Virus record (IMG/VR): IMGVR_UViG_3300049043_000067
Coordinates: 1-64,000 of that record
Length of the DNA stretch: 64,000 bases
Direction: 5' to 3' (one strand)
Source: a virus
Positions 7,827 to 16,638 of the stretch are shown here, one piece after another. Each line of letters begins with the position of its first letter. The stretch's first letter is position 1. The translations under genes and the position numbers were made by a program. A model generated the notes under the pieces. The model ran no database searches and was not told where the DNA came from. It was given only the letters and a program-made list of their open reading frames with translations.

Positions 7827-7881
7827 GTTGGTTTCGACCTGCCTCGGTCTCATCAGGCACGCGGCATCAGCGTGCTACCAG
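7827..7881 (-). ncRNA. hammerhead ribozyme-like element C (type III topology)
   Basis: Minus-strand order: CTGG, TA (cleavage triplet GUA), hairpin GCACGC-TGATGCC-GCGTGC (stem I), CTGATGA, hairpin GACC-GAGGCA-GGTC (stem II), GAAA, CCAAC. Stem III is open and short (UGGU/ACCA, 4 bp including A15.1-U16.1). The core is complete, but stem III is weak and its 5' strand can also pair upstream, so confidence is lower than for B. It lies 10 bases before the ATG at 7816. Confidence 0.65.
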
Positions 7882-8352
7882 CCCAGCCGCCTTTGGAGCG
7901 GCTGGTACCCCTGCGGCGAGCCGGGCATTGCACGACGTCTGTGCAATCTCCCCGGCGACTTATGCCCCTCGTTTCCGTGGGCTGCGCGCAACACCGGAGA
8001 ACCGGTGGCAGGTGGCTTTCCGCAGGTGACTCTCGCGTGCCTCTCGGCAGGCTTTCCCCCTGGTGGGTGCAGGCTCGCGTGGGATCCACGGTCTCGGCCA
8101 ACCCTAGCTGCAACCCGGTCCCTGTAATCCCGCCTGTCGGCTAAACAGTCCGTCGCTGCAACGAGATCAGAACTTAGGGCAGGTCTTGCCAAAACTCAAC
8201 AGGGTATAGATGCGGCAGGGTGTCGCACCCCTGTGCAGGTCTGGAATGTCAGTGAAATCAGACAGATACCAATGGAACGACCGCGCGGGGCGGGGTATGC
8301 TGCGCAGGTAAACGCTGGCCGGGACAGGCAGCGCAGGCAGATGAGGTGCAGG
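7882..8352. other. 470-base structured region without a gene
   Basis: It separates the leftward and rightward blocks. Hairpins visible: 7920-7956 (GCCGGG/CCCGGC around TTGCAC/GTGCAA), 7992-8007 (CACCGG-AGAA-CCGGTG), 8078-8090 (CGTGG-GAT-CCACG) and 7882-7907 (CCAGCC... type). No coding frame with plausible protein and ribosome-binding site on either strand. It is a candidate structured RNA on the minus strand, directly upstream of hammerhead C, and must also hold promoters for one or both blocks. Confidence 0.4.
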
Positions 8353-8959
8353 ATGACAGCGCGGAAACGCAGGCAGGACGCGGCAGACAGGCTGCAGGGG
8401 ATCGTGGATGATGCTAGCAACAAGTTACTAGTACTGAAGGGGCCAAAGCGACGGCTCACTGGAGCCGGAGCGCGAGACATTGAGGGGCAACCCGTCAACC
8501 TAGGCAACCTCACGGCAAGGCAGGAAGTGATGGCTGAGGCAGTAGCCAGCGGCCGGACAGGCATCGACGCCTACCGCGATCGCGTTTGATTGCCCGACAG
8601 CCAGCGACAAGACGGTGGGCAGGAAGGTGAGCAGCCTAATGGGTAAGCCAGCCTTCAGGCAGGCTGTGGAGCGGCACAGGCAGCGGATAGCAGAAGAGTA
8701 TCAGCGGGTGTTCCATCGGACCGCGCGCGACATCACGGCGGCGTTGTGGCGGGAAGCGGAGAGCGGGGAAAATGGCGGAGCGGTGCGGGTGCGAGCGCTT
8801 GAACTACTGGGGAAGGATCGGGGCATGTTCTCCGAAAAGGCGCAGAAATCCGAGGGTAAAACGCTTTCGAGTGAGGAAGTGGAGCAGCAGATTCGGGGAA
8901 TGTTGGAGACGTATCTCGGAGGAAATGCCTTGATTATCAACGACTTAGAGAAGAAGTGA
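8353..8959 (+). CDS. terS: terminase small subunit (frameshifted)
   Basis: About 200 residues from ATG 8353 (GAGG, 6-base spacing). LTARQEVMAEAVASG RTGIDAYR is the helix-turn-helix start usual in small terminases; after a frame break near 8578 it continues as FDCPTASDKTVGRKVSSLM to a helical C-terminal part ending NALIINDLEKK. It recognises phage DNA for packaging with TerL (10883-12412). Several small genes lie between the two subunits. Confidence 0.8.
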
Positions 8960-9306
8960 ATGGTTAGAGACACTAACCAATCCCAGAGAAAAATGGCGGA
9001 AATCAGCCATTCCTCCTCCTTTTGACCCCACCCTCCCCCGACCCCCCCTTTTTTCAGTCGGGTCCCCCGCGATTCTCCTACATGCGACCAACCACAAACA
9101 AAACAATATTTCAAATCCACGCAATAAAATGCATCCCCATCACCTACCCCCACCCCCTCGATTTTCTGCCGTTTCCAGCGGGTCCCATCCGCGCAATTTC
9201 TGCCCCATACCCCATACAAATTTTGAGAAGCCCCTATTGACACTCCATAAACAGCTTGTTAAGCATCGGTTCTCGCAGCGTGTGCTGCGTGCTGATGGAG
9301 ACTGAT
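8960..9306. other. non-coding stretch with hairpins and G-quadruplex motif
   Basis: It holds hairpins GGTTAG-AGACA-CTAACC (8963-8979) and ATGGC...GCCAT (about 8995-9010). A C-tract, CCCCACCCTCCCCCGACCCCCCC without its spacing (9026-9048), gives four G-runs on the minus strand. No gene seen. The position after terS makes a packaging or replication signal conceivable; nothing proves it. Confidence 0.4.
9237..9265 (+). promoter_or_regulatory. possible promoter
   Basis: A perfect -35 TTGACA (9237-9242) is followed after 17 bases by the poor -10 TAAGCA. It lies 42 bases upstream of the start at 9307. Only the -35 box supports this. Confidence 0.3.
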
Positions 9307-9621
9307 ATGGAAACGAACAACCGCAGGACGGCGCAGGACGTCATCCGCGTCAATGAACTTCTCCGTGGGGCGCTGGTGCAGCGTCAGGACGGCCTCTACT
9401 CCTACATAAACGGCCTGAACGATATCATGATCGCCGAGTCCGCCGGGGTGCCCGCCTCGACCGTCCGCGGGATCCGCAAGAGCGTCTACGGTCGTGTGCG
9501 TGGCTGGGAACGCCGCAAGCGCACCACCACGGTCCCGCCCGTGACGGACTTCGGCAAGCGTCTCGACGAGATCGAGGCGAAGCTGGACGCGGCACTGTCC
9601 ATCCTGAAAACACTGGTGTAG
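9307..9621 (+). CDS. putative HTH DNA-binding protein
   Basis: 104 residues from ATG 9307 (GGAG, 6-base spacing; an earlier in-frame ATG lacks this). NDIMIAESAGVPASTVRGIR reads as a helix-turn-helix, followed by a basic stretch (GWERRKRTTT) and a C-terminal amphipathic helix (LDEIEAKLDAALSILKTLV) that could dimerise. A small regulator by inference. Confidence 0.6.
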   Translation: METNNRRTAQDVIRVNELLRGALVQRQDGLYSYINGLNDIMIAESAGVPASTVRGIRKSVYGRVRGWERRKRTTTVPPVTDFGKRLDEIEAKLDAALSILKTLV

Positions 9622-9623
9622 CT

Positions 9624-9836
9624 GTGAATTGCTGCAAGTGCACCCGTCCGGCCTCACTACGGCTGGACGGGTCAGTGTACTGCGGTGATCATTACCCCCT
9701 GTACGAGGACAGCAATGCTAACAACGGAACAGGCCGCGGAGGCGTGGTCAACCCTCAGGCGAATGTACGTGCAGGCGGACAACACGTCCGCCAGCAGCTA
9801 CCGGCTGGTAGCGGAAAAGTACGGCGTTACACCTGA
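9624..9836 (+). CDS. small zinc-binding protein, probably mis-framed at its end
   Basis: GTG start. CCKCTRPASLRLDGSVYCGDH shows a CxxC...CxxH zinc knuckle within the first 25 residues. The remainder overlaps the next gene (9715) for 121 bases in another frame and looks unlike protein, so the true end is probably near 9720 and a base is missing or added. Confidence 0.45.
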   Translation: MNCCKCTRPASLRLDGSVYCGDHYPLYEDSNANNGTGRGGVVNPQANVRAGGQHVRQQLPAGSGKVRRYT

Positions 9837-9936
9837 AGAATTACATGAAGCGATTGTGAAATACAAAAAAGAGAAGCACCGGGTGTACATGCGCGGATAC
9901 ATGCGCAGGCGTCGCGGTAGTCAGAAAGTGGGTTAG
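9715..9936 (+). CDS. hypothetical protein
   Basis: 73 residues from ATG 9715 (GAGGACAGCAATG). YRLVAEKYGVTPEELHEAIV looks like a small helical, possibly DNA-contacting, unit; the C-terminus is strongly basic (YMRGYMRRRRGSQKVG). No named family. Confidence 0.55.
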   Translation: MLTTEQAAEAWSTLRRMYVQADNTSASSYRLVAEKYGVTPEELHEAIVKYKKEKHRVYMRGYMRRRRGSQKVG

Positions 9937-9974
9937 CAATGATGCGGTGGGGTCAGATGATAGGAGCTAGCATT

Positions 9975-10214
9975 ATGAGTTGTGATCTCGTTGAAATCCG
10001 TCTGAACAACGGTCTGGTGATCAGCCTGCACGACGACGGGCACGCGGGGTGGTTCCGCGACCGTAAGGTGACGGAGCGCGAAATGTGGGAGCGTATGGCC
10101 CACCTGATCCAGAACACGGACTTCGAGGCCGTAAAGAGCCTCTACGGTTCAGTGTCTTCTGAGCCGCCGGTCACGCTGCGTCGGCTGGAGCCGCGCAAGA
10201 TCGAGAGCAAGTAA
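9975..10214 (+). CDS. hypothetical protein
   Basis: 79 residues from ATG 9975 (GGAG, 9-base spacing). A mostly beta N-terminus (VEIRLNNGLVISLHDDG) is followed by helices. Its stop overlaps the ATG of the GcrA-like gene (TAATG), which implies coupled translation. Confidence 0.55.
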   Translation: MSCDLVEIRLNNGLVISLHDDGHAGWFRDRKVTEREMWERMAHLIQNTDFEAVKSLYGSVSSEPPVTLRRLEPRKIESK

Positions 10215-10684
10215 TGGGGAAGCCGAAGCCCCCGGGGGTTAAGTGGACTTCGGCACGCGACGGGTTTCTGATGAAGCTCGTCGCGGCGGGCCTGAACCGG
10301 GAAGTGATAGCTGCGAAGCTGTCCGCCCGGTTCGGGCAGCGTTTTACCAAAAACGCAGTCATCGGCAGGTCCAACCGGATCAAGGCGGCGGCGGAGAAGA
10401 AGCCCGGAGTTTATTACAGGATATCGGACGCGAAGCCTCGCGTCGCCGCGGTACCTAAACCAGACAGCGTCGGCAACCCCGGCGGCTGTCAGTATATGGC
10501 GGGAGAGCCAAATGAGAGACAGTTCTGTGGCAAGCAAACGGTCGCCGCGCTTCGTGGTGGGCCCAGCGCGTGGTGCGAGACGCACTACCGCGCTGTCTAC
10601 CAGAAGATTGACGCCAAAAAAGCAGCGGCTGCTGGACATTATGACGGCATACGTCCGTTCAAAAGGCTACCCGCCAACGTATAA
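10214..10684 (+). CDS. GcrA-family cell-cycle regulator homologue
   Basis: 156 residues. The N-terminal part VKWTSARDGFLMKLVAAG to FTKNAVIGRSNRIKA matches the GcrA DNA-binding domain pattern (W-T... N-A-V-I-G-+...R). The C-terminal part GGCQYMAGEPNERQFCGKQ to WCETHYRAVYQ matches the GcrA C-terminal signature (C...FCG...YCxxH..AYQ) that binds sigma factor region 2 in Caulobacter. In Alphaproteobacteria GcrA acts with CcrM methylation to control cell-cycle transcription; a phage copy could redirect host transcription. Confidence 0.8.
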   Translation: MGKPKPPGVKWTSARDGFLMKLVAAGLNREVIAAKLSARFGQRFTKNAVIGRSNRIKAAAEKKPGVYYRISDAKPRVAAVPKPDSVGNPGGCQYMAGEPNERQFCGKQTVAALRGGPSAWCETHYRAVYQKIDAKKAAAAGHYDGIRPFKRLPANV

Positions 10685-10805
10685 CGAGCTGTCCGAGATG
10701 ACCGGGTACCCCGTGTCCACGGTGCACCGGTACTGCTCGTACATGACGCACATCGGCGTTCTCCGCACGGAGGACACCGCTGGCCGTAAGTACTGGCCTG
10801 TCTGA
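10608..10805 (+). CDS. LexA-like winged-helix DNA-binding protein
   Basis: LTPKKQRLLDIMTAYVRSKG followed by PPTYNELSEMTGYPVSTVHR is the LexA N-terminal DNA-binding fold; there is no catalytic Ser/Lys protease domain. TTG 10608 starts directly at the domain, while an ATG at 10512 would give a longer protein fully overlapping the GcrA-like gene. The overlap with that gene may mean a missing base. Possible phage regulator. Confidence 0.6.
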   Translation: MTPKKQRLLDIMTAYVRSKGYPPTYNELSEMTGYPVSTVHRYCSYMTHIGVLRTEDTAGRKYWPV

Positions 10806-10882
10806 CCACTATGATTAACGGGGTGGAAAAAATATCAATACGTGTTATCCTTCAGGATGGGTAATTTGTCGTCAGGATTTCA

Positions 10883-12412
10883 GTGGTCAGCAACCCGATC
10901 AGCCCTCACCGCCTGACCACCGCTATGCTATCGGCCCTGCCGATAGCCGAGCGGGAGCGGCTGCTTGACCTGCTGAAACAGCTCGAAGACGCAAAGAACA
11001 GGGAGAAGGCGAGGACAGACTTCATCGCCTTCACCAAAACGATGTGGCCGGGGTTTATCGCCGGTAAGCACCACCGGATAATGGCTGACGCCTTCGAGAA
11101 GGTCGCCACCGGCAAGAGCAAGCGCATCATCATCAATATGGCTCCCCGACACACGAAGTCGGAGTTCGCCAGCTTCTTGCTGCCCGCGTGGTATCTGGGA
11201 ATGTACCCGGACAGGAAGATCATTCAGGCCTCGCACACCGCCGAGCTTTCTGTGAATTTTGGCAGAAAGGTCAGGAACCTAAGTGGGATCTGATCAGTAC
11301 CAGACCGTCTTCCCGAACACGCGCCTTCAGCCTGACAGTCAGGCCGCCGGGCGATGGGCGACAGATATGGGCGGCGAGTACTTCGCCGTTGGTGTCGGCG
11401 GCGCGCTGGCCGGTAAGGGTGCGAACCTGCTGATCATCGACGACCCGCACACCGAGCAGGACGCCATCTCCGGGATGACGTCGTCTGATGTATACAACAA
11501 GGCCTACGAGTGGTTTACCACCGGCCCCCGACAGCGTTTGCAGCCCGGTGCCGCCGTCATCATCGTGATGACGCGCTGGTCGAAGCTGGATCTGACTGGT
11601 CGATTGCTCGAAAAAGCATGAAAGACTCAGGCACGTCTGAGTGGGAAGTCATTGAATTACCTGCGATATTGCCGTCTGGCGACCCGCTTTGGCCTGAGTT
11701 CTGGACGAAAGGCGAGCTTGAGGCGGTCAAGGCCGACATCCCGGTCAATCGCTGGAATGCCCAGTACATGCAGCAGCCGACCTCCGAGGAAGGCGCGATC
11801 ATCAAGCGTGAGTGGTGGAAGCTCTGGGACAAGCCCCGCCCGCCGAAGTGCGACAGCGTGATTGTGTCGTGGGACACGGCATTCGAGACCAAATCCCGCT
11901 CAGACTACTCAGCCTGCACGACGTGGGGCGTGTTTCAGGTCGAGGGCAAGAACGGGAAGATGCACCAGAACCTGATCCTGCTGGACGCCTTCCGGGAGAA
12001 GATGGAGTTCCCGGAGCTGAAAAAGGTGGCCAAAAGGCACTACGACTTCTGGAACCCCGACGCCCTGATTGTCGAAGCGTCCGCCGCCGGTATCCCCCTC
12101 ATACAGGAGATGCGTGCCTACGGCATCCCGGTCGAGGATCACCGCGTGAGCTGGGCGCGTGACAAGAAGGCCCGCGTCAACGCCATCAGCGACATGTTCC
12201 AGTCCGGCTTCGTCTGGTATCCGGACCAGCGCTGGGCGCATGAAGTGATTGAGGAGTGCGCCGAGTTTCCCAACGGCCAGCACGATGACTACGTCGATAC
12301 GGTATCTCAGGCCCTGCTGCGCGCGCGCAAGGGCGGGCTGCTGCTGGCGTCCGACTATGAATTTGGTGACGTGCCACTCGATGACATGTCCATCCCGTTA
12401 AACCCATATTGA
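10883..12412 (+). CDS. terL: terminase large subunit (frameshifted)
   Basis: About 508 residues. Packaging motor ATPase plus nuclease. Walker A-like INMAPRHTKSE near residue 90; Walker B LLIIDDPHTEQ; coupling motif VMTRW; nuclease acidic residues in SWDTAFETKSRSDYSA, IVEASAAG and QHDDYVDTVSQAL. The frame breaks near 11290 and near 11617, with no missing sequence at either point. GTG 10883 is preceded by AGGA at 6 bases. It acts with TerS (8353) and the portal immediately downstream. Confidence 0.93.
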
Positions 12413-12419
12413 GGCCATC

Positions 12420-14830
12420 ATGCCCATAACAAAGATCATGACCCCGTCCGGCTCGACGCCGATCAACCCCACCGAACAGGACGTCGAGATCCCCGATCTT
12501 CCGCCTGAACTCTCGGAAATGACCGAGATGGAAGACGGCTCATACATGTTCTCGGAGCCTGAGGACGAGTCGGCTGTTCCTGAAAGTTTTGACCAGAACC
12601 TTGCTGATGTCGTGGAAATCGACGAGCTGATGGCACTCGGGTCAGACCTGATCCAGAAGTTTGAGTCCGACAAGCGCTCGCGCGACCCGTGGGAGAAGAC
12701 CTACAAGGACGGCCTTGATCTACTGGGGCTGAAGGTCGAGGCCAGAACGTCGCCGTGGGCCGGTGCGTCCGGCGTATTTCACCCCGTGCTGGCGGAGGCC
12801 GCCATCAGGTTTGAGGCTCAGGCGATGCTTGAGCTTTGCCCGGCGTCCGGACCGGCTGACGTCTCCACCTACGGCCGGGAAGACGGCGAGCGCGTCAAGC
12901 GCGCCCTGCGCGTGAAGCAGGAGCTGAACTACCAGACGATGAACAAGATGCACGAGTTCCGCGCGGAGCACGAGCAGATGCTGTTCAACCTCGGACCGGC
13001 CGGTTCTGCCTTCAAGAAGGTGTACCGGGACCCGATCACCGGTCGTCCCTGCAGCATTTTCGTTCCGGCCGAGGACTTTGTCATTGCCTACGGCGCGTCT
13101 GACCTCATGACCGCGCCGCGCTACTGTCACGTCATTCGCCAACATGCCAATGAAATCAAGAAGTTACAGGCTGTCGGCTTCTACCGTAAGTGCAACCTGC
13201 CAACGCCGACCCCGAGTACAGCGAAATCGGGAACAAGCGTGACAAATTGCAGGGCGTCCAATCGCAGGTGGAGTACGACGACCGGCACACCATCCTTGAG
13301 TTTCACGTTGACTGCGACATCCCCGGCTTCGAGATGGAGTTTGCGGTACCGTACGTGATCACGGTCGAGAAGCAGTCCGGCGAGGTGCTATCAATCCGCA
13401 GGAACTGGCTCGAAGGCGACCCGCTGATGGAAAAGCGGATGCACTTCGTGCACTACCTGTACTTGCCGGGATTGGGTTTCTACGGCACCGGGCAGATCCA
13501 CATTCTCGGCGGCCTCGCGCGCGCGTCAACCTCGATTTTGCGCCAACTTATCGACGCCGGAACCCTGTCGGTGTTGCCTATGGGATACAAGGCCCGGGGC
13601 TTCCGCGTGAAGCAAAACGACCAGCCGCTGCGCCCGGGCGAGTTCCGCGACTCAGACGCCCGCGGGCGTGCTGCGGGACAATATCTTCGTGATGCCTGCA
13701 AAGGATCCGTCGCCAGTGATGGCCCAGATCCTCCAGAACCTCGTCGAGGAGGCCCGCAAGGTGGGCTCCATCGCCGAGATGGATGTCTCCGGCATGTCGC
13801 AGCAGGCCCCGGTTGGCACGACGCTGGCGCTTCTGGAGAGAAATCTCAAGGTTATGTCCGGGGTTCAGGCCAGACTTCACGCGTCGATGCAGAAGGAACT
13901 CAGGCTGATCGCCGACATCATCGGCAGCACCGAAGGAAACTACGAATACGACGAGCAGCCCTACAACCGGTCCGAGGATTTCGCCGCCGTAGGCAAGGAC
14001 ATCATCCCGGTATCTGATCCGAACGCGTCGATGATGGCGCAGCGCGTGGTCCAGTATCAGGCGGGTATGGAACTCGCCTACAAGTCGCCGGACCTGTACA
14101 ACATGCCTCTCTTCCACCAGCAGATGCTGGGGTGCTGGGCATCAAGGAAGCCGACAAGATCGTCAAGCTGCCGGAAGACGCCCAGCCGATGGATCCTGTT
14201 TCGGAAAATATGGCTATTCTCAATGGCTTACCTGCCAAAGCATTCATCCATCAGGACCATCAGGCTCACCTGCAGGTCCATATGGCGATGGTTCAGGACC
14301 CGTCCATCCTAGAGAAGGTTGGCCAGTCTCCGGCCGCAGGCAAGATACAGGGTGCGATGTCGGCTCATATTGCCGAGCATCTGGCCTTTGCCTACCGGTC
14401 GCAGATCGAGCAGAAGCTCGGCATCCAGTTGCCGCCTCCGGGCGAGCCGCTGCCGCCTGAGGTCGAGGGCCAGCTTGCGAAGCTGGTGGCCGAGGCCGCG
14501 CAGATGGTATTGGCTGAAAATCAGGGCGCAGCCGCCCAGAAGAAGGCCGAGGAGACTGTCAAGGACCCGATCTTCCAGCTCCAGAAGGAGAAGAACGAGA
14601 ACCAGCGGCTGGAGGTCATGCGCAAGATGCAGAAGGACAAGGCCGAGCAGGTTATGGGCCTCGTGAAAATTATCGCAGATAATGATCAGGAGGTTGCCCG
14701 TCTGGCCGTCGAGATGTACAAGGCTAATCAGGGTGTTGACGTCAAACAGGCGACCAACGCCGCCAACGCAGGCATGAAGCTGGTCGATATTATCGCCCGC
14801 TCTCAGACGAAACCGGGTGAACCGCAATGA
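12420..14830 (+). CDS. portal protein (frameshifted)
   Basis: About 803 residues, long as in podoviral/P22-type portals. The acidic N-terminus is followed by DPWEKTYKDGLDLLGLKVE, then WAGASGVFHPVLAEAAIRFEAQ. The middle (YVITVEKQSGEVLSIRRNW; HILGGLARASTSILRQLIDAG) lies in a second frame from about 13200; the third part (DNIFVMPAKDPSPVMAQILQ, SGMSQQAPVGTTLALLE) from about 13660; the Gln/Glu/Lys-rich helical C-terminus from about 14130. It forms the dodecameric DNA entry ring. It starts 7 bases after terL and its stop overlaps the next start. Confidence 0.9.
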
Positions 14831-15039
14831 TGATGACGCCGTTTGAGGCTATACGGTCGAAACTCCGCGACGAGTTGAACCGCATAACCGACTCGACAAT
14901 CAACGGATCCTGCGCCGATTTTGCCGCCTACCGGTTTGACTGCGGCACCGCCTACGGTCTGGTGATGGCCGAGGCAATCGTGAAAGAAATCGAAGCCGCC
15001 CTCTTCCGCGATGACCGCGAGGAGGATAGGATTGACTGA
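14827..15039 (+). CDS. small hypothetical protein downstream of portal
   Basis: 70 residues. The start overlaps the portal stop (ATGATGATG). It contains FRDELNR-like helices and CADFAAYRFDCGTAYGLV with two Cys; the acidic C-terminus is DDREEDRID. Position suggests a head-related accessory role. Family not recognised. Confidence 0.6.
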   Translation: MMMTPFEAIRSKLRDELNRITDSTINGSCADFAAYRFDCGTAYGLVMAEAIVKEIEAALFRDDREEDRID

Positions 15040-15044
15040 TCTAA

Positions 15045-15134
15045 GGGCGCTCGCGCTTCGCGCACGCACTCTCCCCTCCTCCTCCGCGAGCCCCTAACTC
15101 GCGAGTGTGGCCCGGGCAAACCCGGGGAGCGCCC
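15045..15134. ncRNA. predicted cloverleaf-like structured RNA
   Basis: GGGCGCTC (15045-15052) pairs with GAGCGCCC (15127-15134) and encloses three helices: GCGC-TTC-GCGC (15053-15063), CGCACTC/GAGTGTG (15065-15071, 15103-15109, one G-U pair) and CCCGGG-CAAA-CCCGGG (15111-15126). The 3' flank reads GCCA. It is not a normal tRNA: no anticodon-loop pattern, no TTC in the last loop. It could be a tRNA-like remnant, a terminator cluster or a new ncRNA. The strand of expression is unknown; plus is likelier from the neighbours. Confidence 0.45.
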
Positions 15135-15160
15135 GCCAAACTCTGTTAGATCTTTCTCCT

Positions 15161-15190
15161 ATTGACCATAGTCAATGGTTAGTGCATAGT
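15161..15190 (+). promoter_or_regulatory. promoter with overlapping palindrome
   Basis: -35 TTGACC (15162-15167), 17 bases, -10 CATAGT (15185-15190). The -35 lies inside a perfect inverted repeat ATTGAC-CATA-GTCAAT (15161-15176), which could be an operator. It lies upstream of the co-chaperonin and head genes. Confidence 0.4.
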
Positions 15191-15299
15191 AACATCGCGG
15201 TACTGTCGCCGCTCAAATGACAGCTTCCTGCAACCTCCGCGCCGCTCGGCCGGGGGATTTTTTGTGCTCAATCCACCACTCACAAGGTGCCAAAAATAA

Positions 15300-15704
15300 A
15301 TGAACGTCACGAATCTGGCTGATGCCAGCGTCGAGGCGAAGGCGTCTGCACAGACCCTTCCCCTGCCTACGGGTTATCACATCCTGATCGCCCTTCTAGA
15401 AGCCAAAGAAAAGACTGCCGGTGGCATTCTGCTTCCAGAGGAACACGTCTACCGGGAACAGACAGCCTCCATCGTGGGGTATGTGGTTCGCGTCGGTCCT
15501 GATGCCTACGTCGATCCGCGGAAATTCCCGAACGGCCCGTGGTGCAAGCAGGGCGATTTCATCCTGTTCAACCCGTACTCGGGAAGCCGGGTAAAGGTTC
15601 ACGGAAAAGAGTTCCGCCTGATCAACGACGACACGGTACTGGCCGTGATTGAAGATCCGCGGGGGTCGAGCGCGCATGAGCACGTTCAAGAACCCCGAAA
15701 ATGA
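15300..15704 (+). CDS. GroES-like co-chaperonin
   Basis: 134 residues. PLPTGYHILIALLEAKEKTAGGILLPE is the Cpn10 start with the mobile loop region; VGYVVRVGPDAYVDPRKFP, WCKQGDFILFNPYSGSRV and INDDTVLAVIEDP follow the GroES beta-barrel order. A phage version, like T4 gp31, would replace host GroES to fold the capsid protein through host GroEL. It directly precedes the scaffold and capsid genes. No GroEL gene is seen. Confidence 0.88.
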   Translation: MNVTNLADASVEAKASAQTLPLPTGYHILIALLEAKEKTAGGILLPEEHVYREQTASIVGYVVRVGPDAYVDPRKFPNGPWCKQGDFILFNPYSGSRVKVHGKEFRLINDDTVLAVIEDPRGSSAHEHVQEPRK

Positions 15705-16638
15705 GGCCATCGAGGCCGAGGTCAACACCGACAGCGATGCCCTAGCGGGCAACAATATCGTCGTTGATATCGTCGATGACACGCCTGACAGTGACAAGAA
15801 TAGAGCCCGCCGACCGGACAATGTCGATCCTGACATCCCGGAAGACGACGAAATTCAACAGTACAGCAAGGACGTCCAGAAGCGCCTGAACAAGCTCAAG
15901 TGGGAGTTCCACGAGGAGCGCAGGCGCAAGGAAGAGGCTCTCCGACAGACCGAGGAGGCCGCGCGCTTTGCCAAAGCTATGTACGACCAGAACCAGCGCC
16001 TTCAAAGCACGGTTCGCGGTGGCGAGCGGGTTCTAATTGATCAAGCCAAAGGTCGCGTTGATGCCGAGCTTGCTCAGGCAAAGGCGGACTACAAGGCGGC
16101 CTATGAAGCCGGAGACACCGAGTCCCTGATCCGGGCGCAGGAGAAGATCTCCGAGCTTAAAATTCAAGCCGACCGCGTTGCCAATTACCAGCCTACTCAG
16201 TTTGAGGAGCCTCCTGCCATCAGGATGCAGGCTCCCCAGCAGCCGACGCCGCAGCCTGATCCTCTATTCTCGGACTGGCGAACGCGCAACGACCGCTGGT
16301 TTGGCAAGGACGATGAGATGACGTCGTTCGCGCTCGGCGTTCACAAAAAGCTCGTCGAGAGCGGGACTGATCCGCGCTCGAAGGAGTATTACAACAAGAT
16401 TGACTCTCGCATGCGCGAGGTGTTTCCAAACTTCTTCTCGGCAGAAAGGGCGAGTGGCAGCCCCGCACGACCGAGGGGAGCGGGTAACGTGGTAGCCCCC
16501 GCCGTGAGGACCAGTGGTTCGTCCGGCGGAAATTCACCGCGCTCAGTGCAAATAACCGCCTCACAAGCTCAGCTTGCTCGCAGACTCGGCCTCACTCCGG
16601 AACAGTACGCGGCTCAAGTCTTTAAGGAGAACCAGTAA
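15676..16638 (+). CDS. capsid scaffolding protein
   Basis: 320 residues from ATG 15676, overlapping the co-chaperonin end by 29 bases. The N-terminus is acidic and disordered; residues about 60-165 form a long charged coiled coil (KRLNKLKWEFHEERRRKEEA...); the region after it is Pro/Gln-rich; the C-terminus is short (LARRLGLTPEQYAAQVFKENQ). Composition, position before the capsid gene and intact frame fit a scaffold that directs procapsid assembly. Confidence 0.75.
   Translation: MSTFKNPENEAIEAEVNTDSDALAGNNIVVDIVDDTPDSDKNRARRPDNVDPDIPEDDEIQQYSKDVQKRLNKLKWEFHEERRRKEEALRQTEEAARFAKAMYDQNQRLQSTVRGGERVLIDQAKGRVDAELAQAKADYKAAYEAGDTESLIRAQEKISELKIQADRVANYQPTQFEEPPAIRMQAPQQPTPQPDPLFSDWRTRNDRWFGKDDEMTSFALGVHKKLVESGTDPRSKEYYNKIDSRMREVFPNFFSAERASGSPARPRGAGNVVAPAVRTSGSSGGNSPRSVQITASQAQLARRLGLTPEQYAAQVFKENQ

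Noticed and set aside
7340-8144. Plus-strand open frames across the leftward block and spacer
   Set aside because: They run opposite to well-supported genes and hammerhead elements and have no family resemblance or ribosome-binding sites.
15045-15134. tRNA gene
   Set aside because: Topology and the GCCA end are suggestive, but there is no anticodon loop with T33, no D-loop GG and no TTC motif; reported as a structured RNA instead.
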